From Sphingopyxis sp. (GTDB taxonomy: Bacteria; Pseudomonadota; Alphaproteobacteria; Sphingomonadales; Sphingomonadaceae), in the NCBI GenBank assembly GCA_016793775.1, contig JAEULK010000017.1, positions 1 to 64,000 of the forward strand: a stretch of 64,000 bases of DNA, in the 5' to 3' direction. The notes below the pieces were generated by a model. The model made no database searches. It saw only the letters and a list, made by a program, of their open reading frames with translations, and was not told the origin of the DNA. The position numbers and the translations under genes were made by a program. Below, one piece after another: positions 26,225 to 35,743 of the stretch (its first letter is position 1; each line of letters starts with the position of its first letter).

Positions 26225-26701
26225 ATGGAACTCAACGCGCCGATACTTGTCCAATGGATCGACCTCGACCTGTTGTCGCGGCTCGGGGTGGCGGCGGTGC
26301 TTGGGCTGCTGCTCGGGCTCGACCGCGAGGTGCGGGGGAATGCGGCGGGATTTCGCACCCATGGGCTGATCTGTTTTTCGGCCGCGGCGATGACGGTGTC
26401 GATGATTTCGCTTTACGGCCAGATCGGCGGCGACCGCGCCGACCCGCTGCGCATCTTCGAGGCGACGGGCGCCTTCATCGGCATCATCGGCGCGGGGCTG
26501 ATCGTGTTCAGCAAGGGCGAGGTCAAGAACTTGACCACCGCGGCGCATCTGTGGCTCGCGGCGGTGATCGGGGTCGCGTGCGGCGCGGCGCAATGGCCGC
26601 TCGTCGCGATCGCGAGCGTGATCAGCGTGGTGATGCTGACCGTGCTGGGCTTCGTCGAAAGCTTCTGGGAACGGCGGCGCGCGAAACCCGGGGAGGAGTG
26701 A
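26225..26701 (+). CDS. MgtC/SapB-family inner-membrane protein
   Basis: 158 residues from ATG 26225. Four hydrophobic segments are visible, with the family pattern LGLLLGLDREVRGNAAGFRTHGLI at about residues 22-45 and TGAFIGIIGAGLIV after it. The long soluble domain of MgtC itself is missing, so this is the short membrane-only form. Members are linked to magnesium or phosphate stress; no ion can be assigned from sequence. It is convergent with the acyl-CoA ligase, 6 bases from its stop. Confidence 0.8.
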   Translation: MELNAPILVQWIDLDLLSRLGVAAVLGLLLGLDREVRGNAAGFRTHGLICFSAAAMTVSMISLYGQIGGDRADPLRIFEATGAFIGIIGAGLIVFSKGEVKNLTTAAHLWLAAVIGVACGAAQWPLVAIASVISVVMLTVLGFVESFWERRRAKPGEE

Positions 26702-26707
26702 GGCGGC

Positions 26708-28252
26708 TCAGATGTCGTTGGCCGCGGCGAGCTTCGCCGCGCGGATATCCTTCTTGAGCACCTTGCCGACCTTCGAGCGCGGCAGGTCGGGCCAGATTTC
26801 GAGTTCCTTGGGCGCCTTGACGCTGCCGATCGCGGCCTTGACCGAGGCGATGATATCTTCCGGCTCGGCCGCTTGTCCCGCACGCAGCTGCACCACGGCG
26901 CAGACGCGCTCGCCCCATTTGTCGTCGGGCAGCCCGAACACCGCGCCGTCCTGCACTGCGGGGTGCGCGAGCAGCGCCGCCTCGACCTCGGCGGAATAGA
27001 CGTTGAAACCGCCGGTGATGATCATGTCCTTGGCGCGATCGACGATGAACAGGAAGTTGTCGGGGTCGAGATAGCCGATGTCGCCGGTGCGGTGCCAGCC
27101 GCCGACCGTGGCTTCGGTCGTCGCTTCGGGGTTCTTGTAATAGCCGTCCATCACGAGGCTGCCGCGCACGACGATCTCGCCGCGCTCGCCCTGCGGCAGT
27201 TCGCGGCCCTCGCTGTCGAGGATCGCGACGCGGACGAGCGGACCCGGCCTGCCCGCCGAGGACAGGCGGTGGCGCGCGACCGATCCGTCGGGATTGAGAT
27301 GGTCCTTCGGCGCCATCATCGAGATCATCATCGGCGCCTCGGTCTGGCCGAAGAGCTGTGCCATCACCGGGCCGAGTTTCTCGATCGCCTCCTCGAGCCG
27401 CGCGGGCGAGATCGGCGCGGCGCCGTACCAGAAGCACTGCATTGCCGAGAGATCGGTCACCGGCAGCGCGGGGTGGTCGAGCAGCATATAGATGAGCGTC
27501 GGCGGCAGAAATGTGTGGGTCGCGCGGTGCTGCGACGCGAGCGCAAGGAATTCGCCGACGTCGGGATAGGGCATGATCACGACCTCGCCGCCATGCGCCA
27601 TGATCGGGAAGGTGAGCACCCCCGCGGCGTGCGTGAGCGGTGCCATCGCGAGATAGACGGGGCGGCCCGTGAAGGGATAGCCCATCAGGGTCAGCGCGGT
27701 CATCGCCTCGAGGTTGCGATTGGTGAGCATCACGCCCTTGGGATGGCCGGTGGTGCCACCGGTGCCGGGGAGCATCGCGAGGTCGCTGACGGGCGTCGCC
27801 GTAAAGGGACTGGCGTCGATGCCTGCCAGCCACTCGGCCAGCGACGGCGCGAAATCCTGTTCGGCGTCGAGGCAGACGAGCAAACTCAGCTGGGGCAAAT
27901 GGCCGCGCAATTCGTCGACCAGATCGGCGAATTTGGAATGGAAGATCAGCGCGGTGCAGTCGAAATTGTCGAGCACATAGGCGTTTTCGGCACCCTCGTT
28001 GCGCGGGTTGATCGGGCACCACACCGCCGCAGCGCGCGAGATGGCGAAGATGCAGGCGAAGGCGGTGGGATCGTTGCCCGAGAGGATCGCGACATGCTGG
28101 CCAGGGAGAACGCCCGAGGCATTCAGCCCGCGCGCGACACGGTGGGTGAGCGCCCGCACCTCCGAATAGGACAGGCTCTTCCCGTCCATCGTCAGGCAGG
28201 GCGCGTCGGCACCCAGCGACGCCCCCTTGTCGAGCCAGTCGACCAGCCGCAT
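26708..28252 (-). CDS. Acyl-CoA ligase (AMP-binding, long- or medium-chain type)
   Basis: 514 residues. The AMP-binding P-loop reads LPGTGGTTGHPKGV at 161-174, where most family members have YTSGTTGxPKG. The adenylation motifs YGAAPI, FGQTEAPM and TGDIGYLD follow, and the C-terminal lysine lies in KVGKVLKKDIR. The enzyme activates a carboxylic acid with ATP and CoA. It is last in a minus-strand group after a saccharopine-dehydrogenase-like reductase, an SDR and a TonB receptor. This suggests uptake and activation of a hydrophobic acid; the substrate is unknown. Confidence 0.85.
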   Translation of the reverse strand: MRLVDWLDKGASLGADAPCLTMDGKSLSYSEVRALTHRVARGLNASGVLPGQHVAILSGNDPTAFACIFAISRAAAVWCPINPRNEGAENAYVLDNFDCTALIFHSKFADLVDELRGHLPQLSLLVCLDAEQDFAPSLAEWLAGIDASPFTATPVSDLAMLPGTGGTTGHPKGVMLTNRNLEAMTALTLMGYPFTGRPVYLAMAPLTHAAGVLTFPIMAHGGEVVIMPYPDVGEFLALASQHRATHTFLPPTLIYMLLDHPALPVTDLSAMQCFWYGAAPISPARLEEAIEKLGPVMAQLFGQTEAPMMISMMAPKDHLNPDGSVARHRLSSAGRPGPLVRVAILDSEGRELPQGERGEIVVRGSLVMDGYYKNPEATTEATVGGWHRTGDIGYLDPDNFLFIVDRAKDMIITGGFNVYSAEVEAALLAHPAVQDGAVFGLPDDKWGERVCAVVQLRAGQAAEPEDIIASVKAAIGSVKAPKELEIWPDLPRSKVGKVLKKDIRAAKLAAANDI

Positions 28253-28265
28253 CGCGCGCCCCTCC

Positions 28266-29387
28266 TCAGTCGTTGACCGTGACGATCGGTTTCAGCACCA
28301 GCCCGAACTGGCGCAAGGTGCCGAGGATCTCGCGGTGTCCGAAGGCCTGGCACGCCGAGGCGAAGCCGGTGCGGCGCGGCGCTTGCTGGAGCAGGTTCGC
28401 GGCGGCCCAGGCCTGCATCAGTCCGGTCTGCTTGTAGTTGCAATTGCCGTGGAGCAGCACATGGACGCGCCCGAGCGGGCCCGAGGCATAGACCGAATCG
28501 ATGCTGGTGTTGAGCCGCGGATTTTCGCGCGGCGGCATGTCGCCCTGGACCGATTCGGCCATCTTGGCGAGCGCGGCTTCCTGTTCCTTGAACGGCAGCG
28601 GCTTGATGTCGGTGTCGATCATCTTGGTCATATTGACCACATTGTCCATGACCTCACGCGCGAAGACGCCGCCATAGACCTTGACCGTCGAGACGCGCGG
28701 ATCGTTCTTGAACCACAGGGGATGCGAGGTGCCGCCCCACGGCAGGGTCAGCGCGGTGGCGTGCTGGCCGGGGACCTGGCACTCGGTCGTCGTCAGCGTC
28801 GGCCATTGGACATATTGGTTGTTCTCGAGATAATACCAGTCGGCCTTGAGGATGGTGAAGATCGTCTGGACCGAGGCATAGGTCGGAAAACCCTTCCACA
28901 GCACCAGCATGTCGAGCGTGTCGAGCCCCGGCATCGTGTCGAGCGCGATATTCGCGGCGATTTCGCCGGTGGTGTACATATGCGCGACGCAGGGCGAGAG
29001 CAGCAGGCCCTTCTTGGCAAAGGCGTCGCCCCATTTCTCCTGTGCCAGCATCATCCAGTCCTGCTCGCCGGTGGTGTCGAGATAATGGCATCCCGCGGCA
29101 AGGCTCGCCTCGACCGCTTCGGGGCCATATTTGATGAAGGGGCCGACCATGTTGCAAACGACGCCGGCGCCCTTGAACAGCTTGGTCAGCGCTTCGACGC
29201 TGTGCTCGACCTCGGCGACCTCGTAATCGGCGGTCTCGATGCCGGGGACCTTGTCCATCACCTCCTGCACGCGTTTCTTGTCGCGGCCGGCGGCGATGAA
29301 GGGAATGCGCAGCTCGCGCAGATATTCGCAGACGAGGCGCCCGGTGTAGCCCGAGGCGCCATAGACGATGACCGGTTTCTTGCTCAT
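28266..29387 (-). CDS. Saccharopine dehydrogenase-like NAD(P)-binding oxidoreductase
   Basis: 373 residues from ATG 29387 with a GGGA site just before. The N-terminal Rossmann fold reads VIVYGASGYTGRLVCEYL, as in the saccharopine dehydrogenase group. No lysine-pathway partner is near. In this family, members of this length act on ketones or lipid-linked compounds as well as amino acids. The name describes the fold, not the substrate. It lies 13 bases upstream of the ligase gene, so is likely co-transcribed with it. Confidence 0.75.
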   Translation of the reverse strand: MSKKPVIVYGASGYTGRLVCEYLRELRIPFIAAGRDKKRVQEVMDKVPGIETADYEVAEVEHSVEALTKLFKGAGVVCNMVGPFIKYGPEAVEASLAAGCHYLDTTGEQDWMMLAQEKWGDAFAKKGLLLSPCVAHMYTTGEIAANIALDTMPGLDTLDMLVLWKGFPTYASVQTIFTILKADWYYLENNQYVQWPTLTTTECQVPGQHATALTLPWGGTSHPLWFKNDPRVSTVKVYGGVFAREVMDNVVNMTKMIDTDIKPLPFKEQEAALAKMAESVQGDMPPRENPRLNTSIDSVYASGPLGRVHVLLHGNCNYKQTGLMQAWAAANLLQQAPRRTGFASACQAFGHREILGTLRQFGLVLKPIVTVND

Positions 29388-29419
29388 GTCCCTTTTCCCT
29401 TTTCGTTGATTTTGGTCGG

Positions 29420-30190
29420 TCAGACCGCGGTGTAGCCGCCGTCGACGATCAGTTCGTTGCCGCACATATAGGCCGCGTCGTCGCTCGCCAGGAACAGCAG
29501 CGGCCGCGCAATTTCGTACGGCGTCGCCATGCGGCCCAGCGGGATCGCAGCGGCGGTAGCGGCGGCAAAGCCCGCAGCCTCGTCGCCCAATGCGCCCACC
29601 GCATCGACGACCAATTTGGTCTCGCAATAGCCGGGATGCAGCGAGTTGATGCGCACCGGCCAGCCCTTGCGCGCGCAATCGACCGCCGCGGCCTTGGTGA
29701 ACATCGCGACGCCGGCCTTGCTAGCGTTGTAGGCGGGGAAGAGCGGTTCCGCGACATTCGCGGCGATCGAGGCGACATTGACGATCACGCCGCCCTTGTC
29801 CTTCATCGCCTTGATCCCGGCGCGGGTGCCGAGGAATACGCTCTCCAGATTGACCGCCATCAGCCGCTGCCATTCGGCCAGCCCGGTATCGACCACCGAT
29901 TTCAGGAAGCCCATGCCGGCATTGTTGACGAGGATGTCGAGCCCGCCGTCGCGCTCGGTCACATCGGCGATCAGCGCGTCCCACGCCGCCTCGTTGGCGA
30001 CGTCCTGCTTTCGCGCCTCCGCCTTAAACCCTTCGCCGCGGATCGCCGCCGCGGCCGTTTCGGCTTCAGCGAGGTCGATGTCGGTGATCGTCACCCACGC
30101 GCCCTCGCGCGCGAATTCCTGTGCTGCCGCCAGCCCGATACCGCGCGCGGCGCCGGTGATCAGCACGCTCTTTCCCGTAAAACGCATCAT
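29420..30190 (-). CDS. Short-chain dehydrogenase/reductase (SDR)
   Basis: 256 residues. The cofactor motif TGAARGIG is at residues 12-19, NNAG near 89-92, catalytic serine at 141 and YNASK at 154-158, so it is a complete classical SDR. It oxidises or reduces an alcohol/ketone with NAD(P). The start ATG at 30190 has GAGGAG seven bases before it; a second ATG follows at once. With the saccharopine-like enzyme next to it, it probably handles a keto/hydroxy step in one pathway. Confidence 0.85.
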   Translation of the reverse strand: MMRFTGKSVLITGAARGIGLAAAQEFAREGAWVTITDIDLAEAETAAAAIRGEGFKAEARKQDVANEAAWDALIADVTERDGGLDILVNNAGMGFLKSVVDTGLAEWQRLMAVNLESVFLGTRAGIKAMKDKGGVIVNVASIAANVAEPLFPAYNASKAGVAMFTKAAAVDCARKGWPVRINSLHPGYCETKLVVDAVGALGDEAAGFAAATAAAIPLGRMATPYEIARPLLFLASDDAAYMCGNELIVDGGYTAV

Positions 30191-30281
30191 ATGGGTGCTC
30201 CTCGGCTCAAACAGGGGTGGGACCGGCGGGCGGGAGGAGGGGGTGCCCGCCGACCCTCCCCGGTGGGGAACGCGCGACCCA

Positions 30282-32879
30282 TCAGAATTTCGCCGTCAGT
30301 TCGACGCCATAGGTCCGCGGGGTGCCGCGATTGAGGTAGTCGAGCCCGAAGATGTCGATGTTCAGCCCATAGCTGTAGTAGAATTTGTTGGTCAGATTCT
30401 TGACCCACAGGCTGGCGGCATAATTGCCATGCTCGAAGGTCAGCCGGCTGTTGACCAGCCAGTAGCCGGGGTTGCCGCAGGTGATCGCGGGACCCGCAGG
30501 GCGGACATTGCCGGGCGCGCCGGGGCGGTCGCACGGGTTCTGGCCATAGTCGCCGAACGGGTCGAAATAATATTTGCCCGTGTAAGCCGCATCGCCGCGA
30601 AGCGTCAGCTTGTTGTCGTCCGTCTCGAAAATATCCCAGTCGAACCCGGCCGAGAAAGTCGTGCGCGGGGCGTTCGGAAAGGGGTTGCCGTTGACGTTGC
30701 GCGTCGGGCTCGACGGATCGGTCGGGTCGATGACATTGCCCTTATATTTGCTGCGCAAGAGGCTCATCGACGCGTCGAAGCGCAACCAGTCGGCGGCCTG
30801 GATCGCGAGCTCCGCTTCGCCGCCATAGAGGCGCCCGTTGGCGCTGCGGGTGAAGGTCGTCGCGCCGATGACCTGCGTCACCTGATGGTTCTTGTAATCA
30901 TAATAGAAGCCCGCGAGGTTGAGTTGCACGCGACGGTCGAACAGCCGCATCTTCAGCCCGCCCTCATAGGCGTTGATCTGCTCGGGGCGGATATAATAGA
31001 CCTGATTGGTCCCCTGATAGGCGAGGCCGTTGAAGCTGCCGCTGCGATAGCCGCGGCTGTAGTTGAGATAGCCCATGATATCGTCGGCGAAATCATAGCT
31101 GATGTTGACGCGGCCCGTCAGCCGGTTCGCCTTCTCATTCTGTTCGAGCGCCGGAGCGTTCGGATCATAGGGGAAGGTATAGGGGATGGTGCTGGCGCGG
31201 ATCGTGCCGCCGAGGTCGTAGAGCACCGTGCGGCCGTTCTGATATTTGACCTTGTCCATCGTGTAGCGGAGGCCGACGCTGACAGTCAGCGCGTCGGTCA
31301 CATCATAGCTGCCGTCGAAATAGATCGCCGCCGAGGGGCGCTTGATAGTATATTTCTGCTCGCCCTCGATCGGGCCGAAAGGCGGAGCGCCCGCCGCGCG
31401 GCACGCCGCCGAGATCGCACCACCGAAGCCGCCGCCGCCCGAATTATTGACCTGGATGTCGGTGAGCAGGGCGATCAGCGAGCGCGCGTCGAGGAACCCA
31501 TTGGGATTGCCCGTCGGCACCGCCGAGCAATTGGCGGGGTTGGTCGGATCGAGCGCCGGGTTGACCGCGAAGGCAGGGACGATAGCCGCCGCCTGCGGCG
31601 CCGAGACGGGGGCGTTGAAGAAGCTGGTCGGCACGCCGGCACCAAGCAGGATCGGTTTCAGCACCCCGAAGAAATCGATCTCGTTGCGCGTGTCGATCTT
31701 GTCGACGCCATAATAGAGGCCGGCGACGAAATTGAGCCGGTCGCCCTTGTAGTTCAGGCGCAGGTCCTGGTTGAAATTCTGGCTGACCGAATTGTAGCGC
31801 AGCGCGCAGACCTTGTTCGGCGATCCGTCGCAGTCGAAGGGCGAGTTGCGATATTTGCCGCCGTCATAGCCGGTGATCGAGGTCAGCGAGAAATTGTCGT
31901 CGAGCTCGACCGCGATGTTGAGCGCGACGCCGCGCGACGAGGTGAAATAGCGCCCGCCGGTATCGGCGGCGACCTCGTTCCGCCCAAGCGGCGCGCCGCC
32001 ATTCTGCGCCGGGTCGAAACGCGAATAGCCGAGCACGTCGCGGCCGCCTGCGAGCTGCCCCAGCGCATAGGGATTGGGCGCCAGCGGATTGTCGCGCGCG
32101 ACATAGCCCTTCAAATTGATGTCGATGGTGTCCGACGGTTTCCAGCGCAGCGATACGCGCCCGGCGATGGTGTTGGTCGTGCCGACATGCCGGTCCTGCA
32201 CCGGATTATATTGCCAGCCGTCGCCCTTGGCGAAGGTGCCGGCGACGCGGATGCCGAGTTTGTCGGGAACCAGCGTGGCTTCGAGCGCGCCCTCGACCGT
32301 CTTGGTGTCGTAATTGCCGTAGCCGACGGTCAGCGTGCCTTCGCTCGCGCCGAGCTGCGGCTTGTTGCTGAAGAAGCTGATCGCGCCGCCGGTGGTGTTG
32401 CGGCCATAGAGCGTGCCCTGCGGTCCGCGCAGCACCTCGACGCGTTCGAGGTCGTAGAGCTGCTGGCCATGGCTGGCGCGAAAGCTTTGATAGACTTCAT
32501 CGACATAGACCCCGACCGGCGACGCGGTGGAAGCCGAAAATTCGTTCGCGACCGACACGCCGCGCAGCGAGAAGTTCGGCTGGGTGCGGCCATAGGGCGT
32601 GGTGATCTGGAGGCTGGGGACGAAGCCCTGAAGGTCGGAGGTTTCGCTGACCCCGCGCGATTCGAGTTCGTCGCCGGCGAGCGCGGAGACCGCCACCGGC
32701 ACGTCCTGCAAATTCTGCGCGCGCTTCTGCGCGGTGACCACGATTTCGGCGATGCCGCCGCTGCTGTTGGCGCCGTCGTCGGTTTCGGCGGCCGCGCCGT
32801 CCTGCGCGAAGGCGGCGCCGTGCCAGCCGATCAACATGGTGGTGGACAGGCAGGTCGCCAGAAAAGCCTTCTTGGTCAT
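30282..32879 (-). CDS. TonB-dependent receptor, sphingomonad type
   Basis: 865 residues. A signal peptide ends at about 25 (AFAQDG). The plug follows with EIVVTAQKRAQNLQDVPVAVSALA and VEVLRGPQGTLYGRNTTGGAIS, the common sphingomonad pattern. The barrel ends GVELTAKF. Receptors of this group take up large or poorly soluble organic compounds as well as iron complexes. It heads the SDR / reductase / ligase group and is divergent from a MalT-type regulator, which makes induction by the imported compound plausible. Confidence 0.9.
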   Translation of the reverse strand: MTKKAFLATCLSTTMLIGWHGAAFAQDGAAAETDDGANSSGGIAEIVVTAQKRAQNLQDVPVAVSALAGDELESRGVSETSDLQGFVPSLQITTPYGRTQPNFSLRGVSVANEFSASTASPVGVYVDEVYQSFRASHGQQLYDLERVEVLRGPQGTLYGRNTTGGAISFFSNKPQLGASEGTLTVGYGNYDTKTVEGALEATLVPDKLGIRVAGTFAKGDGWQYNPVQDRHVGTTNTIAGRVSLRWKPSDTIDINLKGYVARDNPLAPNPYALGQLAGGRDVLGYSRFDPAQNGGAPLGRNEVAADTGGRYFTSSRGVALNIAVELDDNFSLTSITGYDGGKYRNSPFDCDGSPNKVCALRYNSVSQNFNQDLRLNYKGDRLNFVAGLYYGVDKIDTRNEIDFFGVLKPILLGAGVPTSFFNAPVSAPQAAAIVPAFAVNPALDPTNPANCSAVPTGNPNGFLDARSLIALLTDIQVNNSGGGGFGGAISAACRAAGAPPFGPIEGEQKYTIKRPSAAIYFDGSYDVTDALTVSVGLRYTMDKVKYQNGRTVLYDLGGTIRASTIPYTFPYDPNAPALEQNEKANRLTGRVNISYDFADDIMGYLNYSRGYRSGSFNGLAYQGTNQVYYIRPEQINAYEGGLKMRLFDRRVQLNLAGFYYDYKNHQVTQVIGATTFTRSANGRLYGGEAELAIQAADWLRFDASMSLLRSKYKGNVIDPTDPSSPTRNVNGNPFPNAPRTTFSAGFDWDIFETDDNKLTLRGDAAYTGKYYFDPFGDYGQNPCDRPGAPGNVRPAGPAITCGNPGYWLVNSRLTFEHGNYAASLWVKNLTNKFYYSYGLNIDIFGLDYLNRGTPRTYGVELTAKF

Positions 32880-33061
32880 ATCGTCTCTCCCACGGATCGC
32901 GGCCTTTTTCTCGGCAAGGTCATCGATGGGGGAAGGCTATGGCGGCGGCGGTCGCCGCGACAGGTCGGGTGGCGGGGGGAGCGATGGGGGGGATGGCCGC
33001 GCGCCGCTTGCCGATCGCGCGCGCGCGGCGTAGCCAATGTGCACAAGGGAGGGGCACAGGC
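32880..33061. promoter_or_regulatory. Divergent promoter region between TonB receptor and LuxR regulator
   Basis: 182 bases shared by a leftward operon and the rightward regulator gene. No clear operator palindrome was seen by eye. By position it must hold both promoters. Confidence 0.4.
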
Positions 33062-35743
33062 ATGACCGTCCAGCCGGGATCGAGGATCGAAGCCAAGGCG
33101 CTGCTGCGCGCAGTGCCGCCCGCCGTCCGACCGCGCGTCGTCCCGCGCCACTATGCTCCGCCGCGCTTCCCGCCCGACCTGGTCGGCCTCGATCGCGCGC
33201 CAGCGTGGCTCGACCGGCTGGCGCGGCACGAACTATGCCTCGTCCGCGCGCCTGCTGGATATGGCAAGACCGCCTTTTGCGCCGCGCTGTTTGCCGCAGC
33301 GCGCGATGCGGGCTGGGATACGGCCTGGTTGTCTTTCGAAGCCGAGGATGGCGACGCGGCCGGTCATGTGTTCGAGACCGTGCGGCTGGCGCGCGGCCAT
33401 GCGGGGCGGGGCGATGGCCCGGAACTGACGTCGCCCGCCGACCGCGCCGACGCGCTGGCCGAAGCGATCGACGCCGCCGACCGGCCGCTGCTGCTGGTCC
33501 TCGACGATATCGACCGGCTGCGCGACGCGTCGGCGCGCGGCCTGATCGACCGGCTGCTTCGTCACCCGCCCGCGCAACTGCGGCTGGTGATGGCGAGCCG
33601 CGCGATCCCCGCGATATCGATCGCGGCGGCCGAGCGGCGCGGCATGGCGCTGCGCATCGGCCGCGCGGATCTGGCGCTGACCGGGGCTATGCTGCGCGAA
33701 CTGCTGCAAGGGGCGGCGGTGACGCTCGAGGACGAGCGCCTCGCGGCGCTCGATCATTTTATCGAGGGCTGGCCTACGGGCGCCCGGCTCGCGGCGCAGC
33801 AGGGTGGCGGGCTGGCCGGCGACCATGGCTGGCGCGCGCTCACCGAGCGGATCGGATCGCATCTCGCGGCGCCGATCGGCGAGCTGCCCGAGGCAAGCCT
33901 GCATATCCTGCGCCGAACGGCGGTCGCGCCGACGCTCGATGCCGATCTGGCGCGCTCGCTGAGCGGCGACGCCGATGCGGGCGCGGTGCTGCGCGACCTC
34001 GCCGCGCAGGGGCTGTTCGTCGAGGCAGCTGGCGACGACGGCGATGCTTGGCGCATCCATCCCGCCGTTCGCGCCATATTGCTGCGCGATGTCGACGCCG
34101 AAAGCCGCGGCCAGTCGCACCGTGCCGCCGCGCGCCATTATGCTGTGCGGGGCATGACGGCCGAGGCGGTCGATCAAGCGCTTGCGGGCGACGATCTGGC
34201 GCTGGCCGCGACGCTGCTCGGCGATCTGGCCATGCCGATGCTGGCGGCGGGCGAGACAGCGCGCGTCGCCGACTGGCTGGCGCGGCTGGACGCCGATGCG
34301 ATCGGCCGGACATCCGGCCTCCTGCTCGCCGATGCCTGGCTCGCCGTACTGACCGCGCGCGCCGACGCCCCGGCCGCCATCGGTGCCCTGGCGTCGTCGG
34401 GAGGGGAAGCCGAAGCTGTCGCGCTGTCGCTGTTCGATCGCGCCTATGGCGGCGACCGGCTCGACGAAGTGGCCGAGGCGTGCGACCAGCTCCTCGCCGC
34501 GCCCGGGGAAATTACCTGTTTCGCTGTCGCGATGGTGCGCGCGATGCGCGCGCATGGCGCGGCGCGGCGCGGCCTGTTCGGGCTCGTCCACGACGCCGTA
34601 AGGCCGTTGATGCTGCGCGGCGCCGGAAAGCCGCTCGACCTGTCGCTGGCGCTCGGCGTCTATGCGCGCGCGGCGGCATCGCGGGCGCTGGGGCAGCTCG
34701 GCGAAGCCGAACGCGTGCTGCGCGATGCGCGGCGCACGACGGCGGGGGCGACCCTCGCCGCCGCGCTGATCGATGCAGCGCTGGCGCGCTGCTGTTACGA
34801 GCGCGCCGACCCCGCGGCGGCGGCGAGTCTCGCCCATGCCGCGCTGCCTTTGCTCGAACGCAGCGCCTTTCAGGACGCGATGGTCCACGCCTATCTGGTC
34901 GCGATCCGCGTGGCGGCGAGTATGGGGCAGACCGACCGCGCGGCGGCACTGGTCGACCGCGCCGAACTGCTTGCTTTCGCGCGCGGCTGGGCGCCGCTCA
35001 AGGCGCTGTGCATCGTCGAACGCGCCCGGCTCCGTCTGCCGCAGACGATCGACCCCGAAGCCGTGGTGGCGGCGGCGGACGAGGAAGCCGCGGTCATCGA
35101 TCCGCTGTCGGCGCAGGGGCGCGCCTTTGCCCTGCTGTCCGAAGCGCGCGCCTATGAGGCGATCGCGCAGGGCGACCGCCCGCGGCTGACCGTGGTCGCC
35201 GAGAGGCTGCTGCGGCTTGCGTCGAATGCCGACGACGCCGAACTCAGGGCCTCGGCGACGCTGTTCAACATCCTGCCACAGCTCAGCGGACGCTGCGACA
35301 AGATGGTGGAACTCGAAACGGTGCGCTTCCTCAACCGCGCCGCCAGCCTCGGCTTCCGGCGGACGATCGTCGATGTCCTCGACGTCACCGGCGTGCGCGC
35401 GGTGCAGAATTTCTGCAGCGAGGCCTATAGCTCGGACTGTTTCCTCGCGCTGCTCAAGCTCGCCGATCCGGCGCGCCACGACCCCGCGCTCGAAGGCAGT
35501 AACGGACCCGCGCCGGGCGAAGCCTTCTCCTTCCTCACCGAGCGCGAGATCGAGATTTTGAGCGCGCTCAACGCTGGCGAATCGAACAAGGAAATCGCGC
35601 GTACGCTGCAACTCGCCCCCGAAACGGTGAAGTGGCACCTTAAGAATGTGATGCGCAAATTGCGCGCCAGCAGCCGCGAAGAGGCGGTGCTCAACGCGAC
35701 GACCCTGGGCCTTAAGCTGATCGAGGCAAGCGCGGCGCGCTGA
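33062..35743 (+). CDS. LuxR-family regulator with MalT-like ATPase domain
   Basis: 893 residues from the ATG at 33062; the frame is open to 32939 but unconserved there. The Walker A motif APAGYGKT is at 63-70 and a Walker B-like LLLVLDDIDR is at about 143-152. A long helical, TPR-like middle follows. A LuxR helix-turn-helix ends the chain (FLTEREIEILSALNAGESNKEIA ... ETVKWHLKNVMRKL, from about 825 on). MalT-type regulators bind ATP and an inducer, then activate nearby operons. The most likely target is the divergent TonB-receptor operon. Its last 32 bases overlap the end of cobA on the other strand. Confidence 0.85.
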   Translation: MTVQPGSRIEAKALLRAVPPAVRPRVVPRHYAPPRFPPDLVGLDRAPAWLDRLARHELCLVRAPAGYGKTAFCAALFAAARDAGWDTAWLSFEAEDGDAAGHVFETVRLARGHAGRGDGPELTSPADRADALAEAIDAADRPLLLVLDDIDRLRDASARGLIDRLLRHPPAQLRLVMASRAIPAISIAAAERRGMALRIGRADLALTGAMLRELLQGAAVTLEDERLAALDHFIEGWPTGARLAAQQGGGLAGDHGWRALTERIGSHLAAPIGELPEASLHILRRTAVAPTLDADLARSLSGDADAGAVLRDLAAQGLFVEAAGDDGDAWRIHPAVRAILLRDVDAESRGQSHRAAARHYAVRGMTAEAVDQALAGDDLALAATLLGDLAMPMLAAGETARVADWLARLDADAIGRTSGLLLADAWLAVLTARADAPAAIGALASSGGEAEAVALSLFDRAYGGDRLDEVAEACDQLLAAPGEITCFAVAMVRAMRAHGAARRGLFGLVHDAVRPLMLRGAGKPLDLSLALGVYARAAASRALGQLGEAERVLRDARRTTAGATLAAALIDAALARCCYERADPAAAASLAHAALPLLERSAFQDAMVHAYLVAIRVAASMGQTDRAAALVDRAELLAFARGWAPLKALCIVERARLRLPQTIDPEAVVAAADEEAAVIDPLSAQGRAFALLSEARAYEAIAQGDRPRLTVVAERLLRLASNADDAELRASATLFNILPQLSGRCDKMVELETVRFLNRAASLGFRRTIVDVLDVTGVRAVQNFCSEAYSSDCFLALLKLADPARHDPALEGSNGPAPGEAFSFLTEREIEILSALNAGESNKEIARTLQLAPETVKWHLKNVMRKLRASSREEAVLNATTLGLKLIEASAAR

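Noticed and set aside
29778-33065. A 1095-codon plus-strand gene opposite the TonB receptor
   Set aside because: It is an antisense frame kept open by high GC; it lacks any motif and covers a clear receptor gene.
33233-35638. An 801-codon minus-strand gene opposite the LuxR regulator
   Set aside because: Arginine- and glutamine-rich antisense frame without motifs; the sense protein has clear ATPase and helix-turn-helix domains.
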